Translations under genes and position numbers: made by a program
In this document: piece by piece, positions 34,685 to 46,484 of the stretch
Position numbering within the stretch: the first letter of the stretch is position 1
Layout: each line of letters starts with the position of its first letter
Origin: Ampelocalamus luodianensis
Taxonomy: Eukaryota > Streptophyta > Magnoliopsida > Poales > Poaceae
DNA: 64,000 nucleotides
Reading direction: 5' to 3'
NCBI GenBank assembly: GCA_036346255.1
Contig: CM070628.1
Location: 23,327,840 to 23,391,839, forward strand
Notes under the pieces: model-generated
Databases searched by the model: none
Told to the model about the DNA's origin: nothing
The model's input: the letters and a program-made list of their open reading frames with translations, nothing else

Positions 34685-35408
34685 CTAAACGGCTGCATTT
34701 GTCGGTGCCGGCGCGCCCCCTTCTGCCTGCGCGTGGGGCGGCGGCGCTGGCCCAAGACACAGCTTCCTCCTGAGCTCGTCGGTCAGGACCTCAAAGTGGC
34801 GCGCGAGGTACACGACGTAGCAGAACACGCCGACTACCAGGAGGAACACGTAGACGGGCCACTTGAGCTTCCGGCAGCTGCCCGCGGCGAAGGCGCCCAT
34901 GAGGCCGACGAGGTCCAGCACCATGGTGACCTCGAGCACCTTGAGCCGCGTCTCCATGTGGTAGAAGCTCTGGTTCATGAGCAGCAGGATGATGACGAGC
35001 GACGTGACGAAGGACGTCGCGTTGAAGAAGAAGAATATGCCGTACCGGTACGCGAACATGTCAGGCAGCACCGGGTAGCCTGCGAGGTGGCCCTGGCTGT
35101 CGTCCTGCTGCCAGAAGCCGCCGGGTGGGTTCAGGCCGGCCTGCAGGTAAATTTTTCGTTAACATGGCTGTTCAGAGGCATGGCCTTTGTCAGTGATTTT
35201 AGATTATGCAGAGTGACAGGATACATTTGGGACGCAAGATTTTTTTTTCCAGGAAATAGTATGATTTATTTAGAAATCCTGTAAAATTGATATGCTCTTA
35301 CTTGGTATGTGATGCCGGCTCCAAGGGTTGCGATCACCATTAGCCACCCTCGCATCTCCCTCAGCCAATCCTGGTGCCGCCTGGCAACTTCTTGATCCAC
35401 CACCTGCT
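34685..35408 (-). CDS. PGG-domain membrane protein gene, 3' exons only in view
   Basis: Two minus-strand exons are clear. The upstream exon (about 35408-35302) encodes QVVDQEVARRHQDWLREMR followed by GWLMVIATLGAGITYQ. The last exon (35140-34685) opens with AGLNPPGGFWQ, the signature of the PGG domain, and continues with three hydrophobic helices and a Pro/Ala-rich tail ending TNAAV. The intron (35301-35141) has GT...AG ends and keeps the frame. PGG domains are membrane modules often at the C-terminus of ankyrin-repeat proteins, and short PGG-only proteins also exist in grasses. A splice acceptor (TTTTCAG) precedes the upstream exon, so at least one more 5' exon with the start codon is needed. 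None was found in 35413-36178 before the CACTA element. The gene is either 5'-truncated or has the transposon stack in its first intron. Function is unknown. Confidence 0.85.
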
Positions 35409-35435
35409 GAAAAGAAGGGAAATCATTTCCTCAGA

Positions 35436-35685
35436 AAAGATTAGAACAGAAATGTAAACTGCACCCATATGTCAAGCATCAAAGGATCTATTGACATGTC
35501 TGACCTATCCTGTTTGGATCGGTAGAACGATTAAGAACATTCCTTCATCAAAGTATAACCAAAGATTGAAACAGAAATGTACACTGCACTCACATGTCCA
35601 GCATCTAAGGATCCGTTGACTTGTCCGACCTAGATCCTGTTTGGTTGAGTAGATTAAGAACACTCCCTCATCGAAGAGAACAAAT
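35436..35685. repeat. tandem duplication of a 125-bp unit
   Basis: About 35436-35560 and 35561-35685 are similar copies (both contain 'aacagaaatgta.actgcac', 'atgtc.agcat', 'ggatc.gttgac', 'cctgtttgg'), spaced 125 bases apart with about 10-15% differences by eye. They lie in the intron or upstream region of the PGG gene. The remaining bases to 36178 show nothing recognisable. Confidence 0.8.
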
Positions 35686-36199
35686 TTTATTATTTAATCC
35701 CTTTTAATTTATTTTAATTAATAATCCTTCTTTCAACTTATTTCCAAATATGATTCATTTGGCAACGCCGTGAGATAAGTCTAGCTCCGAGCCAAAAAAT
35801 GACTCTTTTGGCCAGTCGGTGGTCATGGCGTGGCATGGCCAAACAGCACTACCATGCCAGTGACTACGGTGTGATGGCACATCATGCTGACTAGCATGAT
35901 AACATTGTTTGATCACGCTATGACCAAAGTTGTGGTTGAAATAGTCAAATTTGAAAGAAAAAAGTTGGACTAGAGGCTATCAATAAATTTTTTAAAAAAA
36001 TTCAAATATTTTTTAAAAAATCCATCAAAGGCTATGCCCAAGAAAGTCTGTCTTTTTAGTAAGTGGATTTGGCTGAAGCAAATGCTTTTAAAGATATACA
36101 ATGGTAGACTACGCATAGTTATTTTGTATATGCATAGGAGCTAGAGTGAGCCCATCCAAGCCCCGCTTAGGGGGCGCGCACTACTACAAAACAACCTAT

Positions 36200-36655
36200 A
36201 GTGGACGCCTCATCACAGACGGTTTGTTGAACTTATACAGACGGTCACTTAGAACCGTCTTTTCCACCGTCTGTGATATGTCATTATCACAGACGGTTTG
36301 TAAATAAAATCGTCTGTGATATTTCACACACGGTTTTATCATGGAACCGCTCGTGATATTCTAATTATCACGCATTTGTTCTAACACGAACCGCCTCGTG
36401 ATACGCATGCAATTTCACGAGCGGTTCTATTTACAAACCGTCGTGATAATTAGATATCGCAGACGGTTCTATCATGGAACCGCTCGTGATATCTAATTAT
36501 CACGCATTTTTGCGTGATACGGTACGAATTTCACTGACGGTTCTATTTACAAACCGCTCGTGATATCTAATTATCACGACGGTTTCTAACACGAACCGCT
36601 TAGTGATATTTCACGCATGGTTCCATGATAGAACCGCTCGTGATATGCCTTTCAA
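36200..36655. repeat. CACTA subterminal repeat array, outer element, 5' end
   Basis: This is a series of short inverted-repeat units of the type ATCACAGACGGTT...AACCGTCTGTGAT, about 35-40 bases each, able to form hairpins and typical of transposase-binding subterminal arrays. Clean units lie at about 36220-36320. From about 36340 the same motif appears in altered forms such as 'accgctcgtgat' and 'atcacgcatttg'. Confidence 0.85.
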
Positions 36656-36716
36656 TCCTTCGCCTCCGCGAGTGTCTCTTCATCTCTTCGCCTCCCGCTC
36701 CACTTTACTACTTCTT

Positions 36717-36729
36717 TTATATAAATAGA
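36717..36729 (+). promoter_or_regulatory. TATA box after the 5' subterminal array, outer CACTA
   Basis: TTTATATAAATAG lies about 60 bases after the repeat array and about 62 bases before the ATG at 36791, as expected for a core promoter of the first gene of the outer element. Confidence 0.55.
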
Positions 36730-36790
36730 CATCCCTTATGAAAGGGATTTCTCACGAACCTCCTTGATATCACCTTTCCACAAACTCCAA

Positions 36791-37009
36791 ATGGCTTCTT
36801 CTTCCTCATCCCTACGTAGTGGCCTATATTTTGGTTGTGTACTCGCACCTCTTTGGTCGCAACTCGCCTAAGCCGCGACAAGGCGTCCGTCGCAATGCAA
36901 TCCGTTGTAGGTCCTCCCATCTACCGGAGACCATAACGGCCATCATCCGCCGATTGGAGCTCCTCCTCCAGACGCAAAGGCGAGGCTCTCAAAGATCCAA
37001 ATGAGTAAA
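36791..37009 (+). pseudogene. first gene of the outer CACTA, 5' part (split by insertion)
   Basis: ATG at 36791 (MASSSSSLRSGL...) follows a TATA box. The first frame stops after about 25 codons, but other frames stay open to about 37003 (containing RRLELLLQ and AIIRRLE-like basic, leucine-rich sequence). The inner CACTA enters at 37010 with an AAA target duplication. The reading continues at 46485. No known domain is recognised. A small accessory DNA-binding protein comparable to TNPA would fit the position, but that is inference. Confidence 0.45.
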
Positions 37010-37039
37010 CACTACTACAAACAAGCTATAGAAGACACC

Positions 37040-37420
37040 CCATCACGCACGGTTAATTTGAACCGCCGTGTTGGGTCTCAGAATGCCGTGGTCGTGGCTA
37101 TCACGCACGGTTCTTACTAGTAACCGTCATGCGGATATATGATTATCACTGCACGGTTTATATAAAGAATCGTCAGAAATATCACGCATGCTTCTATTTA
37201 TGAACCGCTCGTGGATAATCTCTCATATCACGATTTTTTATTAATAGAGCCGTCAGGATATGTCACGCACGGTTTTGTATATAAACCGCTCGTGATATTC
37301 TTCGATATCACGACGTTCATAAAAGCACTGCTCAGGACATATCACGATTTGCTTTATTTATAAACCGCTCGTGATATATGCCTATCACGCATGCTTCATA
37401 TTTGGAACCGTCGTGATATC
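37040..37420. repeat. CACTA subterminal repeat array, inner element, 5' end
   Basis: Repeated inverted units of the 'atcacgcacggtt...aaccgctcgtgat' type fill this stretch and stop just before a TATA box. The motif is the same as in the outer element, with the same altered CAG/CTG positions. Confidence 0.82.
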
Positions 37421-37427
37421 CTCGCGC

Positions 37428-37436
37428 TTATAAATA
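37428..37436 (+). promoter_or_regulatory. TATA box for the inner TNP2 gene
   Basis: CTTATAAATACC directly follows the 5' subterminal array. A purine-rich leader (37498-37580, GAGAGG repeats) lies between it and the coding region. The sequence 37620-37860 looks like a leader intron with GT/AG-type borders, but these were not resolved. Confidence 0.55.
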
Positions 37437-37861
37437 CCTTGAGTACCCCGCCATTCCCATTTGAGCCGCCACCGGATAAAACCCATCGCACGCCGATGCA
37501 GAGAGAGAGGGGAGGAGAAGGAGAGGAGAAGAGAAAGAGAGGAGAAAGGGAGGAGAAGGAGAGGAGAAAGGGAGGAGACAGAATCGGAATAGATCGATTT
37601 GGTATTTTCGTAAGTGAGCTACGAGGGTAACATTCTTTATAACCCAATCGAGATATGGTAGAATATGCTACATCGCGTGTATAAGAGTCAAGTGAGTAAA
37701 CTTTTGTATCCGATGTAAGGGAATAGAATAATATTTTTCATTTGGTAGTTGGAATAATATTAAAGTTTCGTGAGGGGAAGGAAATGGAGAGAGAGAGAGC
37801 GTTGAGAGAGATTTTATTAATCTAATTTGACACTATATATTTTGTTACATGTGTAGCGTAG

Positions 37862-40800
37862 ATGGACCAAACTGGATGTATGGTGTGAACCGTGTGAGTC
37901 AAGAGTACATTAATGGCGTGGTTGCTTTTAGAAGAGCCACGAGCAGATATGTTGAAAAAGGGGATAAAATATATGTACTATCCATGCATTGATTGCGATA
38001 ATCAAGATGTTTACCAACTCTCACAGATAGAAGCACACTTGATTCGGGGGTTTCAAAAAGGGTATACATGTTGGACCACCACGTGAAGAGCGACATGAAG
38101 TTAGTAATAACGACATCGCCGAGGAAGTCAACGATATGCCGGATGTCAACGATATGCCGGATGTAGACCGTGCTTTTGATGAGGATAGGTCACACGATAA
38201 CAACTGGACTGGGATGTTACGCGATGCGTAAGAGAACTACAAAGGAGAGAGAGTTTTGTAAATTCGAGCGCTTAATGGAGGACTCGGTGAGACCTTTGTT
38301 CCCTCGGCCGCAAGCCGAATATACAAGGTTGTCAACCGTGATTGAACCGCTTAAATTAAAAGCAAGCAATGGTTGGTCTCGATAAGAGTTTCACGGCGTT
38401 GTTAGGTCTCCTAGCGGACATTCTTCCGAGGGAAACGTGTTGCCCAACACCACCTACCAAGCAAAGAAGGTTCTTTGTCCATTGGGAATGGAAGTAGAAA
38501 GAATACATGCATGTCCGAACGATTGTATCCTCTATCGTAAAGAGTATGCGACATGCATGTATGTCCTGTGCAAAGCATCCCGATACAAGCGCCGAATACT
38601 TCTAGGTTGAAGCAAGGACCTCTCGCTAAGATGTTGTGGTATCCACTCGTGATCCCACGCTTGAAGCGCTTATTTGCGAACTCAAAAGAGGCAAGATTGG
38701 TGTGTTGGCACTCAGAGGACCGTAAGAAAGATGGAAAGCTAAGACACCGCTCGCTCGCCGCTCATGGAGAAACTTCGATCGGAGGTTCAAGAGTTCGTGC
38801 AGAACCAAGGAACATAAGGTTAGGTTGAGTACAGATGGAATGAATCTTCGGTAACATGAGCAATGACATAGCACTGCCCGTGAATCTATGCATGTACAAC
38901 CTTCCTCCTTGGCTGTGTATGAAGCGGAAGTACATTTTGATGTCACTACTTATCCAAGGGCCGAAACAACCTGGGAATGATATTGATGTGTACCTAGCAC
39001 CATTGCTGGAAGATCTTGTGACACTGTGGAACGAAGGGGTACAGGTATGGGATGCGTACAAACGAGAGAACTTCACTTTACACGCCATGTTGTTCTGCAC
39101 CATCAATGATTTTCCTGCCCTGGGTAACCTGTCGGGCTTCAGTACAAAAGGAGCCAAAGCTTGTCCGCACTGCTTAGATGCTACAGAGAGTATATGGCTA
39201 AACAACTCACGCAAAACTGTGTATACGCGTCACCGTAGGTTCCTTCCCGGGAGTCACCCATACCGGAAGATGAAGAAACAATTCGACGGAAATAAGGAGG
39301 ACGGTTCAGCTCCAAGGGCTTTTAGAGGGAAAGATGTCTATGATATGGTTAAGGATATCGATGTTGTGCTTGGGAAGGGACGTCAATTAAGAACCCGTCA
39401 GAAGAACATCTGGAAGAAGCGGTCAATTTTTTGGGACTTGCCTTATTGGGAGCACTTAGAAGTTCGCCATCGATCGACGCCATGCATGTGGAGAAGAATG
39501 TATGTGATAGCTTGATTGGTCTCTCATCAACATTAGTGGCAAAACAAAGGATGGTGTTAACGCATCGGAGAGACTTGGTCGATATGAACATAAGGACCGA
39601 GTTAGCACCGCAAGAGATCGACATAGACGAACGCATTCTCCCACCACTTGCTACACTGGCCCAAGGCCGAGATATGAACTGCGCTGAGCTTGCATGGTGT
39701 GAAAGTCCCGTCTCGTTACTCGCTAACATTAAGAAACTTGTTTCTATGCAAGATTTGAAATTAATTGGTATGAAGTCGCATGATTGTCATGTGTCGATGA
39801 CACAAATGCTTCCTCATTGCAATTAGGAGTATCTTGTCGAACAAGGTCCGAGTAGCAATCTTGAGGTCAGTGTTATTTCTTCAACTCAATTGCTTAGAAG
39901 GTCATCGATCCCAAGGACTAGATGCTCTACTGCCGAGGTGGTGACGACTCTATGTCATCTTGAGATGTATTTCTCCGTCATTTTTCGATATCATGGTCCA
40001 TCTCATTGTTCACCTTGTGAAAGAGATAAAGATATGCGGCCCGTGTTCCTACGCTATGTACCCGCTCGAGAGTACATGGAATTCTCAAGTCCTAATGACG
40101 GAATCAATCTCGACCGAGGGCAAGATCATCGAAGGTTATGCAACTAAGAGGTCATTGAGTTCTGTGGTCGACTATATGGCTCTGTGGATCCGATAGGTGT
40201 GCCTCTTCTCGCCATGAGGGAGACTTGATGGTATCGACCATCGAAGGAAATCAATCACCCCGATCTGGATACATACGCCAAGCCCATTTCATGGTCTTGC
40301 AACATGACCAAGTGTCCCCGCACATCGACGAGCACAAAGACATGGTACGCCAATGTAATCCAAACCGGTCGGAGGTTTGGATCATGAGAGAGCACAACCG
40401 TTTGGTTCAACGGATGGTTAAAGGTGCGAATCACCGGAGGTCATCAAGTGATGATACATTGCTATGGTTGGCACAAGGGCCACAATTTACAATTGTCACA
40501 TGGCAAGGATATGACATAAATGGGTACACATTTTATACGCATACTCGGATAGGAAGAGCACAGACCGTAATAGCGTGTCCGTGATAGATGCATTCAAGCA
40601 CCGATGGTAATGAGGAGCTCGTACTATGGGCAAATAGAGGAGATATGGGAGCTCGACTACGTGCTTTTCAAGATCCCCTATTTCGTGCCGTTGGGTCCAT
40701 CTCCCACAGTGAAGGTTGACAAGCACGGCGTCACTACCGTGGACCTTGAACGTGTCGGATACAAAGACGAACCATTCGCATCGCTAATCAAGTTGTTCAA

Positions 40801-41012
40801 GTATTCTATGTAACCGACCCGCAAATAAGAAACGCCACGTAGTTCTTCATGGAAAAGAAGGATTGTCGGAGTTGAGAATGTAGTGGACAAGGAAGAATAC
40901 AATCAATTTGACGAGTTGCTCCTTTCGGAGATGGCATCAGCTCGACGAAGAACCCAGTGAGGAAGCTAGCTATATGCGCTACGATCATCATGAAGGGCTA
41001 TATTTTCATTAA
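37862..41012 (+). pseudogene. TNP2-type CACTA transposase (Transposase_21), frames broken
   Basis: This would be the catalytic transposase of the inner CACTA. The N-terminus (37862 to about 38085) has the Transpos_assoc-like zinc region: MYYPCIDCDNQ, IEAHLI and GYTCW. The core follows in several frames. The longest frame (38856-39515) holds LPVNLCMYNLPPWLCMKRKY, LLIQGPKQPGNDIDVYL, HAMLFCTINDFPALGNLSG and ACPHCLDATES, all standard TNP2 motifs, then IDAMHVEKNVCDSLIG. From about 39770 KSHDCHVSMTQMLP opens a DUF4218-like region, and about 40600-40830 is DUF4216-like. It ends with YMRYDHHEGLYFH and a stop at 41010-41012. At least six frame changes occur; many coincide with CAG/CTG sites and may be sequencing errors. 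A homologous copy lies at 47900-49289. Confidence 0.9.
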
Positions 41013-41244
41013 GATTTTAATCCATTGTAATTAATTTATTCTATAACATCATGTGTTATGGACTTGTAATCTCTCATATATTTTGATATTGATGTCAATG
41101 TGGACGCTCATCGAATCGACAATTGGTTTTTGAAGTAAAATGTGTTATGAGCTTGTCTTCATATATACTTGTCACCGTGTTTTGTCATCTCTCATATATG
41201 TGATATTGATGTTCATTGTCACCAGTTCATTGTAATTGATAATT

Positions 41245-41540
41245 GTTCGGAGCTATCACGACGTTTTATTATATAACCGTCGTGATAATGAATCACGCAT
41301 AGCTAATATAGAACCGTCTCGTGATATGAGATTATCTCGCACGGTTGTATTTAAGAACCGTCTCGTGATATCCCACAAATACGCATTTGTTCTAGACACA
41401 AACCGCTCTGTGATATCCTACAACATGCCGGTTTAAATAAGGCCGCTCGTGATATGGAACGATCACAAACGGTTATTAGATAGAGCGTTTATGATTACCT
41501 ATCAAAGACGGTTTTATTAAATAACCGTATGTGATAGCCT
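41245..41540. repeat. internal subterminal-type repeat array between the two genes of the inner CACTA
   Basis: Units such as 'tatcacgacgttttattatataaccgtcgtgat' and 'tcacaaacggttattagataga' repeat here, the same motif as the terminal arrays. A TATA-like 'cttataagg' at 41541-41549 follows at once, and the sequence of the second gene begins downstream. The bases before it (41013-41244) are AT-rich 3' flank of the transposase gene. Confidence 0.8.
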
Positions 41541-41779
41541 CTTATAAGGTGGAAACCGCTAGGTTTTCTCACTGCCCTTCCTCTCCCGCACTTCGAGTTT
41601 ATCGCACGCCTTTGCCTCCTCTAGGCTCCTGCTCACCGCCGCCCGACTCGACACCGCGCTCCCGACCTTGGCACCCCGACTCGACGCCGACCCGGCGCCC
41701 CACACCGCGCCGACACCGCCGCCCGACTCGACCACCGACACTAGGTTGTGCTTTACTGCCACCTCCTCGCACCTCCCTT

Positions 41780-42062
41780 GCCTGTGATGGGTTCCGCTGA
41801 TGCTCGTGATGGGCTCTGTGATGGGTCCGACTCGGCGACCGACACTAGGTTGTGCTCTTACTGCCACCTCCTCTCCTCGCACCTCCCTTGCTCGTGATGG
41901 GTTCCGATCATGCCTTGTTGATGCTCCGTGATGGGCCTCGTTGATGCTCGTGATGGTTCTGATGATGCCTTGTTCATGCTCGTGATGATCTCTGTTGATG
42001 CTCGTGATGGGTTTGATGCTCGTGATGGGTTCTCGATGATGCCTTGTTGATGCTCGTGATGT
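41780..42062. repeat. irregular minisatellite ('gatgctcgtgatggg')
   Basis: A run of imperfect 15-24 base units built on GATGCTCGTGATGGGTTC and TGATGCCTTGTTGATGC. It is probably in the leader of the second CACTA gene. The preceding 41560-41780 is C-rich (CCGACTCGACACCG-type repeats). Sequence 42063-42900 is AT-rich and intron-like, with nothing recognised. Confidence 0.7.
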
Positions 42063-42904
42063 AGTCAAAATCAAATCATATAGATATTTACAAATGATTT
42101 GAGCTCTTGTACTCTTTGTTTTGCAATTATAGCGAATTAAGATCGACTTGTATGTTTTCTGTGATGATAGCCAAATCTGAAATCAAATAGATGATTAGAA
42201 ATAGGACTTGAGCTTAAGCATATTTTTATTCTCAATCACAATTAGGCTTATTGTTGATATAAATTTGTGAATTATTCTCAAGATATATGATTAGATGTTC
42301 TGCTTATAGAATGCTTTATGTGTTGTAGTTTGAGCTCAAGATCTGTTTTGTAATTATCTAAATTGATTGGTGAAGAGATTTTGACAGAGGACTAAGATTG
42401 CAAAGACTATGTCTTATGCAATTTGTCAATCGAGAGCAATTTGTCGCGAAAATGCATTTGAGGGTTCGCTTTGATTGCCATGGCATCTTAACCGCAATTG
42501 TATGTGATCTTTGAGGTTCATTTAACCGCAATTGCCCGTGATCTTTCAGAATAGCTTATGTGTTTAGTCGCCAATTATGCTCATTTGAGGATGCAACATT
42601 GTGCCCATACATTAATATTAATTGTTTTCATGGAGAAATCATGTGTTAGGAAGCAATGTGGTGTCAAGTGTTGAATTTTTATCAATAGGTGACCTCTTTG
42701 TTGTCTGCTTGCAAAGCATCTAGTTGTTGAACATTGCTTTAGGGTCTGCCGTTGAGTTATTACACTAGATCATTCCATTGTTTGCATTAATAAGAAAAGA
42801 ATGCTCACCACATCTTTTGGTATCAATCGGTTTGTTTTCTTCGTGTTTAACCTCGCCCGCCCGGTAGTAATATATCTCAAACTAATTATATAGATAGCAA
42901 GTGT

Positions 42905-45660
42905 TTAGATGGCGAGGCACCATCTTCCCGCTGGCCGACGCCGCAGACAGGCAGAGGCACCATCTTCCCCACTGCCGACGCCGCAATGACAATGACACGA
43001 AGCGAGATGGCGAGGTGAATCGAAGATGCCTGTGGGCCGATCGTCATCACGGAGGTTAGTCGCTTAGGTCCCTATGCATCCCAAGAGCTCGGCGGCAGAT
43101 TCTCGACCATGCGCGGATACTTAAGGAAACGGGTCCTCATCACCACACCAAGGTGGAAGGATCCGACGAAAGAAGCGAGAGGCGCAGCTGCGGACAGAAC
43201 TATTACAAAGTTCACTATCCCGGCGCATATGGCACGCGTGGAACGGACGGCGATGCTCACGATCGATAAATCGTGGAGGTCGTTCAAGAGCATTCTTGTC
43301 ACGGCACGTGAACACGGTCGACGCCTTCGCAAGTACGCATTCTGACGCATGAAACATGGGACTCCTTTGTTGCTATGAAGACGACGCCGAATTTAACGAG
43401 CAAAGCGCACACAAAGCTCTCCGCATACACAAACACTCATCCGCACGCACTGCATCCGCTGGATACGCAGGAAAATATGATGAATGGGCGGCGGCGAGGA
43501 CAACGCGCTTCGATGTCACGCACCGCTCCTAGCCCGGTTAAAAGCGAGGCAAAAGTCTCGCCTTCGGAAGCATCTCTTTCACAAACCCGCAGACGAGGAA
43601 GTGTCTCAACGCTTGGTAAGTATGTCGAACTACCTAGTTAATAACTCCATATATAACTTCATAGTATCTATAATAACATGATGACTTCTGCGCGTGAATT
43701 GTCCGCCCAAACTTCCAAGGCTCCTTCCATGTAGACAGGAGAAGGATATACTCTACACTACGGGAAACAAGGAACATCTGGAACGCACGCGAGGTCTTGG
43801 GGTTACCGTACTATGGAGTCATGGATTCGCAGACGACTCATCGCACGCATGGGAGTAGGAAGAGATCTAAGGCCGAAAGCGTGAGGACCGTTCTGCATGC
43901 ATGACCAACATTTTGAAGGAAAGCCGCAAGATTGCAGATCAATTGAATAAACTCTCGCCCAGCAGCAATGCAAGCCGCTCGTTAATTTGGGAGCCACCCG
44001 CCGACATCGAGTAGCGCCGCGCCCATGCATACTCGACATGACGATGTCCAATTACCGATAGACGAGATCAAGGTAATGTACATGTATGGAATGCAAAGAA
44101 AGATAGACCTATATGACACTTTAGCTAATTGCGATCGCTTTGTAGGAGCCGACGCCCGCAAGCTCAGAGTGAGGTTAGTTGGGTCCATTTCTATTGAGGC
44201 CGCTGGGGGATGGTGCATCCATACCAGAAGGGGCAAAAGACAGACTGTCCGTGTGCGCAGGTTACGCCAGGTGGAGGTGGACATGGTACATGAACATTTC
44301 ATGGCCGCCTACCGGAGATTCGCTCAATGAAGAGATCACAACACTAGGGGATGCCGCGTACGCTTTTATCCAAAGGCCCAAGAAGGACATCGCCCTGACC
44401 CAAAGAAGGTCGCGATCTCAACACCACCATTCCTCTCCAACGGACCTCCATGACTCCACCTCATATTTCGCCTCGTATACCTTTCGGTTCCTTGAGAAGA
44501 CATCAAGGAACAAGAAAAGCGCGTCACCAGACGGGTCCCGAGTCGCCTCGCAAGAAGACGCCAATGCTTAAGACCAAATCGGCGCCTCAAGTCCGGCAAG
44601 TCGGAATATCCGCGAAGCACATCCTCGAAAACCGCTGTGCTCCCCGCAGATTAGGGCGCGGCCGATATGCTTGTCGCTTTGCATGCCCGGTACTTGGATA
44701 GGACCCAAAAGGAGGGGTGCGACATCGAATCACCGCCGATACGAGGATAAGCATTTCTTCAACGGACGAACCACTTGCCGTGGGCTTCAACGACTATATG
44801 ACCTATTCAACCTCGTTGGCCTTGACGCCGCTTACGATGTTGGACATCGTAAGTGCATACAATCAAGTTCTACATTCACGTAATACCGATAAATATCACA
44901 ACTCATTTCTTATGTACGATACATGATGAAAATGTCCGGTCGAAAGAACCGTGGTTTCTCGACCCACATGTGGTATCATTGCAAACCATCCAAACACTGC
45001 CCTTCGCGAGAAATACATAACATGTGCATTGCTTCGCGCCAGAACACGGTACATCGTGGTGCCCTACAAACAGTGGGTAAGTGTCACTACTTGCTCTACT
45101 TTATACGCAAAGACGAACTCAGTTTAATGACTATAGTGACATACATGAGTAGGTACCATCGATCCTTTAGTCATCATACCAAAGAGGAACCATGTGATAT
45201 ACCTTGATTCCCTAATCCGCAACAACTACGACTTCAAAGATTCTAGAGGAATACTGATGTATGCTCATTTCCTTCATACATAACTCTATTTTAGTCTTCA
45301 TTAGTTTGAAATGGTCGAGGATAAATTTTTGAATCATGTAGGTCGCTCATCGACTATGTTGCCAACAAAGGAATATACGATGGAAAGAGCGCCAACTAAC
45401 ACACAGACAAAATTTCAGACGCGCTTATAATACGATAATCCTATATCATACTTCATAATAACGATCTCGAATCGATATATGTAATTCTATTTTTGCAAGG
45501 TCACAAAGAAAAAATGATGAGTTATGTGCAATCTACGCTTGCCATCATATGGACCAAATCATTAGAGCTAGGAAGAAGGATCCCGAGGTTTGTGAATCTC
45601 CAAATAATTATTTTCTAATTATAAAATTAAATATATATGCATAACACTTTACTCTTGCTA
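42905..45660 (+). pseudogene. second gene of the inner CACTA: Transposase_24-like plus Ulp1-like (C48) protease
   Basis: Two homology regions are readable through broken frames. Around 43100-43470, RKRVLITTPRWKDPTKEAR and later KALRIHKHSSARTGS- and GKYDEW-like sequence resemble the Ptta/En-Spm (Transposase_24) domain. A basic, proline-rich linker follows (about 43500-44700). Around 44930-45560 is a C48/Ulp1-like cysteine-protease region. It has WFLDPHVVSLQTIQTLPF, then after an intron (GTAAGT at about 45075, AG at 45152) PLVIIPKRNHVIYLDSL containing the conserved Asp block, and DELCAIYACHHMD (about 45517-45555) containing the catalytic-cysteine block. The His-Trp expected before LVII reads as other residues where a CTGG may have been miscalled. 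The product could be a SUMO-protease-like accessory protein. Exon borders are uncertain. Confidence 0.7.
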
Positions 45661-46039
45661 GCTTACTGTGGTTTGAATATAGAATTAGATGGACTCGTTG
45701 ATAATGAGATCGTGGACATTCGAGGGAAGCTCATGCTTTATCATATCGTAGATAATTAAGGACACCTGAGAATTTCACTCACGCGACCGAGCGCATCACC
45801 CCGCCAAGCACTTCTCAACCACCCTGCAAACAATTGACTCAATTGTAATCCAATTTATTTTGTAACAATACTTGAACAAATGTGATCTTTTGTAATTTAT
45901 TTTGAGTAATGATCAGATTCAGTTTGTCGACAATTGATTATCTGTGATGTATCTGTTTTTTTGTATGCTTGTTTTCAGAGGGCATGGCTAGCAATTCCTG
46001 AGGCTAGCCAAAAATCAGAAAAAATGTAGTTAGTTTAAT

Positions 46040-46470
46040 GAACTATCACAGACGGTTTTTTTATAAAACAATTGAAGACAGTATCACTGCATTTGCGGTT
46101 CTAGAAACGCCTCGGAACTCGAGTATCACTGACGTTTAGTAAAACGCTCAGAACTCGAGTATCATCGCACGGTTTTAACAACCAACCGCTCGTGATAACT
46201 CATTTCGCTGCACGTAAATAATAAATCGTCAGAAGACAGAGTATCACGACGGTTTTTAAATAGAACCGCTCGTGATATTCGACTTCACAGACGTTTTGAC
46301 CATAACCGTCGGATACTGCCTTCATGCATGTTGTTGATAAAAACCGCTCGTGATATTCATATCACGACGGTTTATTCGACCGCCTGCGGATAACCACCGT
46401 TATCACGCACTATTTTTCCGCACGGTTCAAAATCAGATGTGATGACGGTTCAACCGCTCGTGATGGCTTT
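46040..46470. repeat. CACTA subterminal repeat array, inner element, 3' end
   Basis: Many inverted units ('atcacagacggttttt', 'atcacgacggtttttaaatagaaccgctcgtgat') lead up to the terminus CAGAGTAGTG. Same motif as the 5' array, in both orientations. Confidence 0.85.
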
Positions 46471-46484
46471 TTCTCAGAGTAGTG

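Larger units (their letters stand above)
37010..46484 (+). mobile_element. inner CACTA (En/Spm) transposon, complete (9.5 kb)
   Basis: It begins CACTACTACAAACAAGC and ends CTCAGAGTAGTG, inverted CACTA termini, and is flanked by a perfect 3-bp target duplication AAA (37007-37009 and 46485-46487). Subterminal hairpin-repeat arrays sit at both ends and a third array sits in the middle (about 41245-41540). Gene 1 is a TNP2 transposase (37862-41012). Gene 2 encodes a Transposase_24 plus Ulp1-like protein (about 42905-45660). It is inserted in the first gene of the outer CACTA. Confidence 0.92.

Noticed and set aside
37040..37420. CRISPR-like regularly spaced repeats
   Set aside because: Units are palindromic CACTA subterminal repeats at transposon ends in a plant genome. 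There are no unique spacers of constant length and no cas genes.
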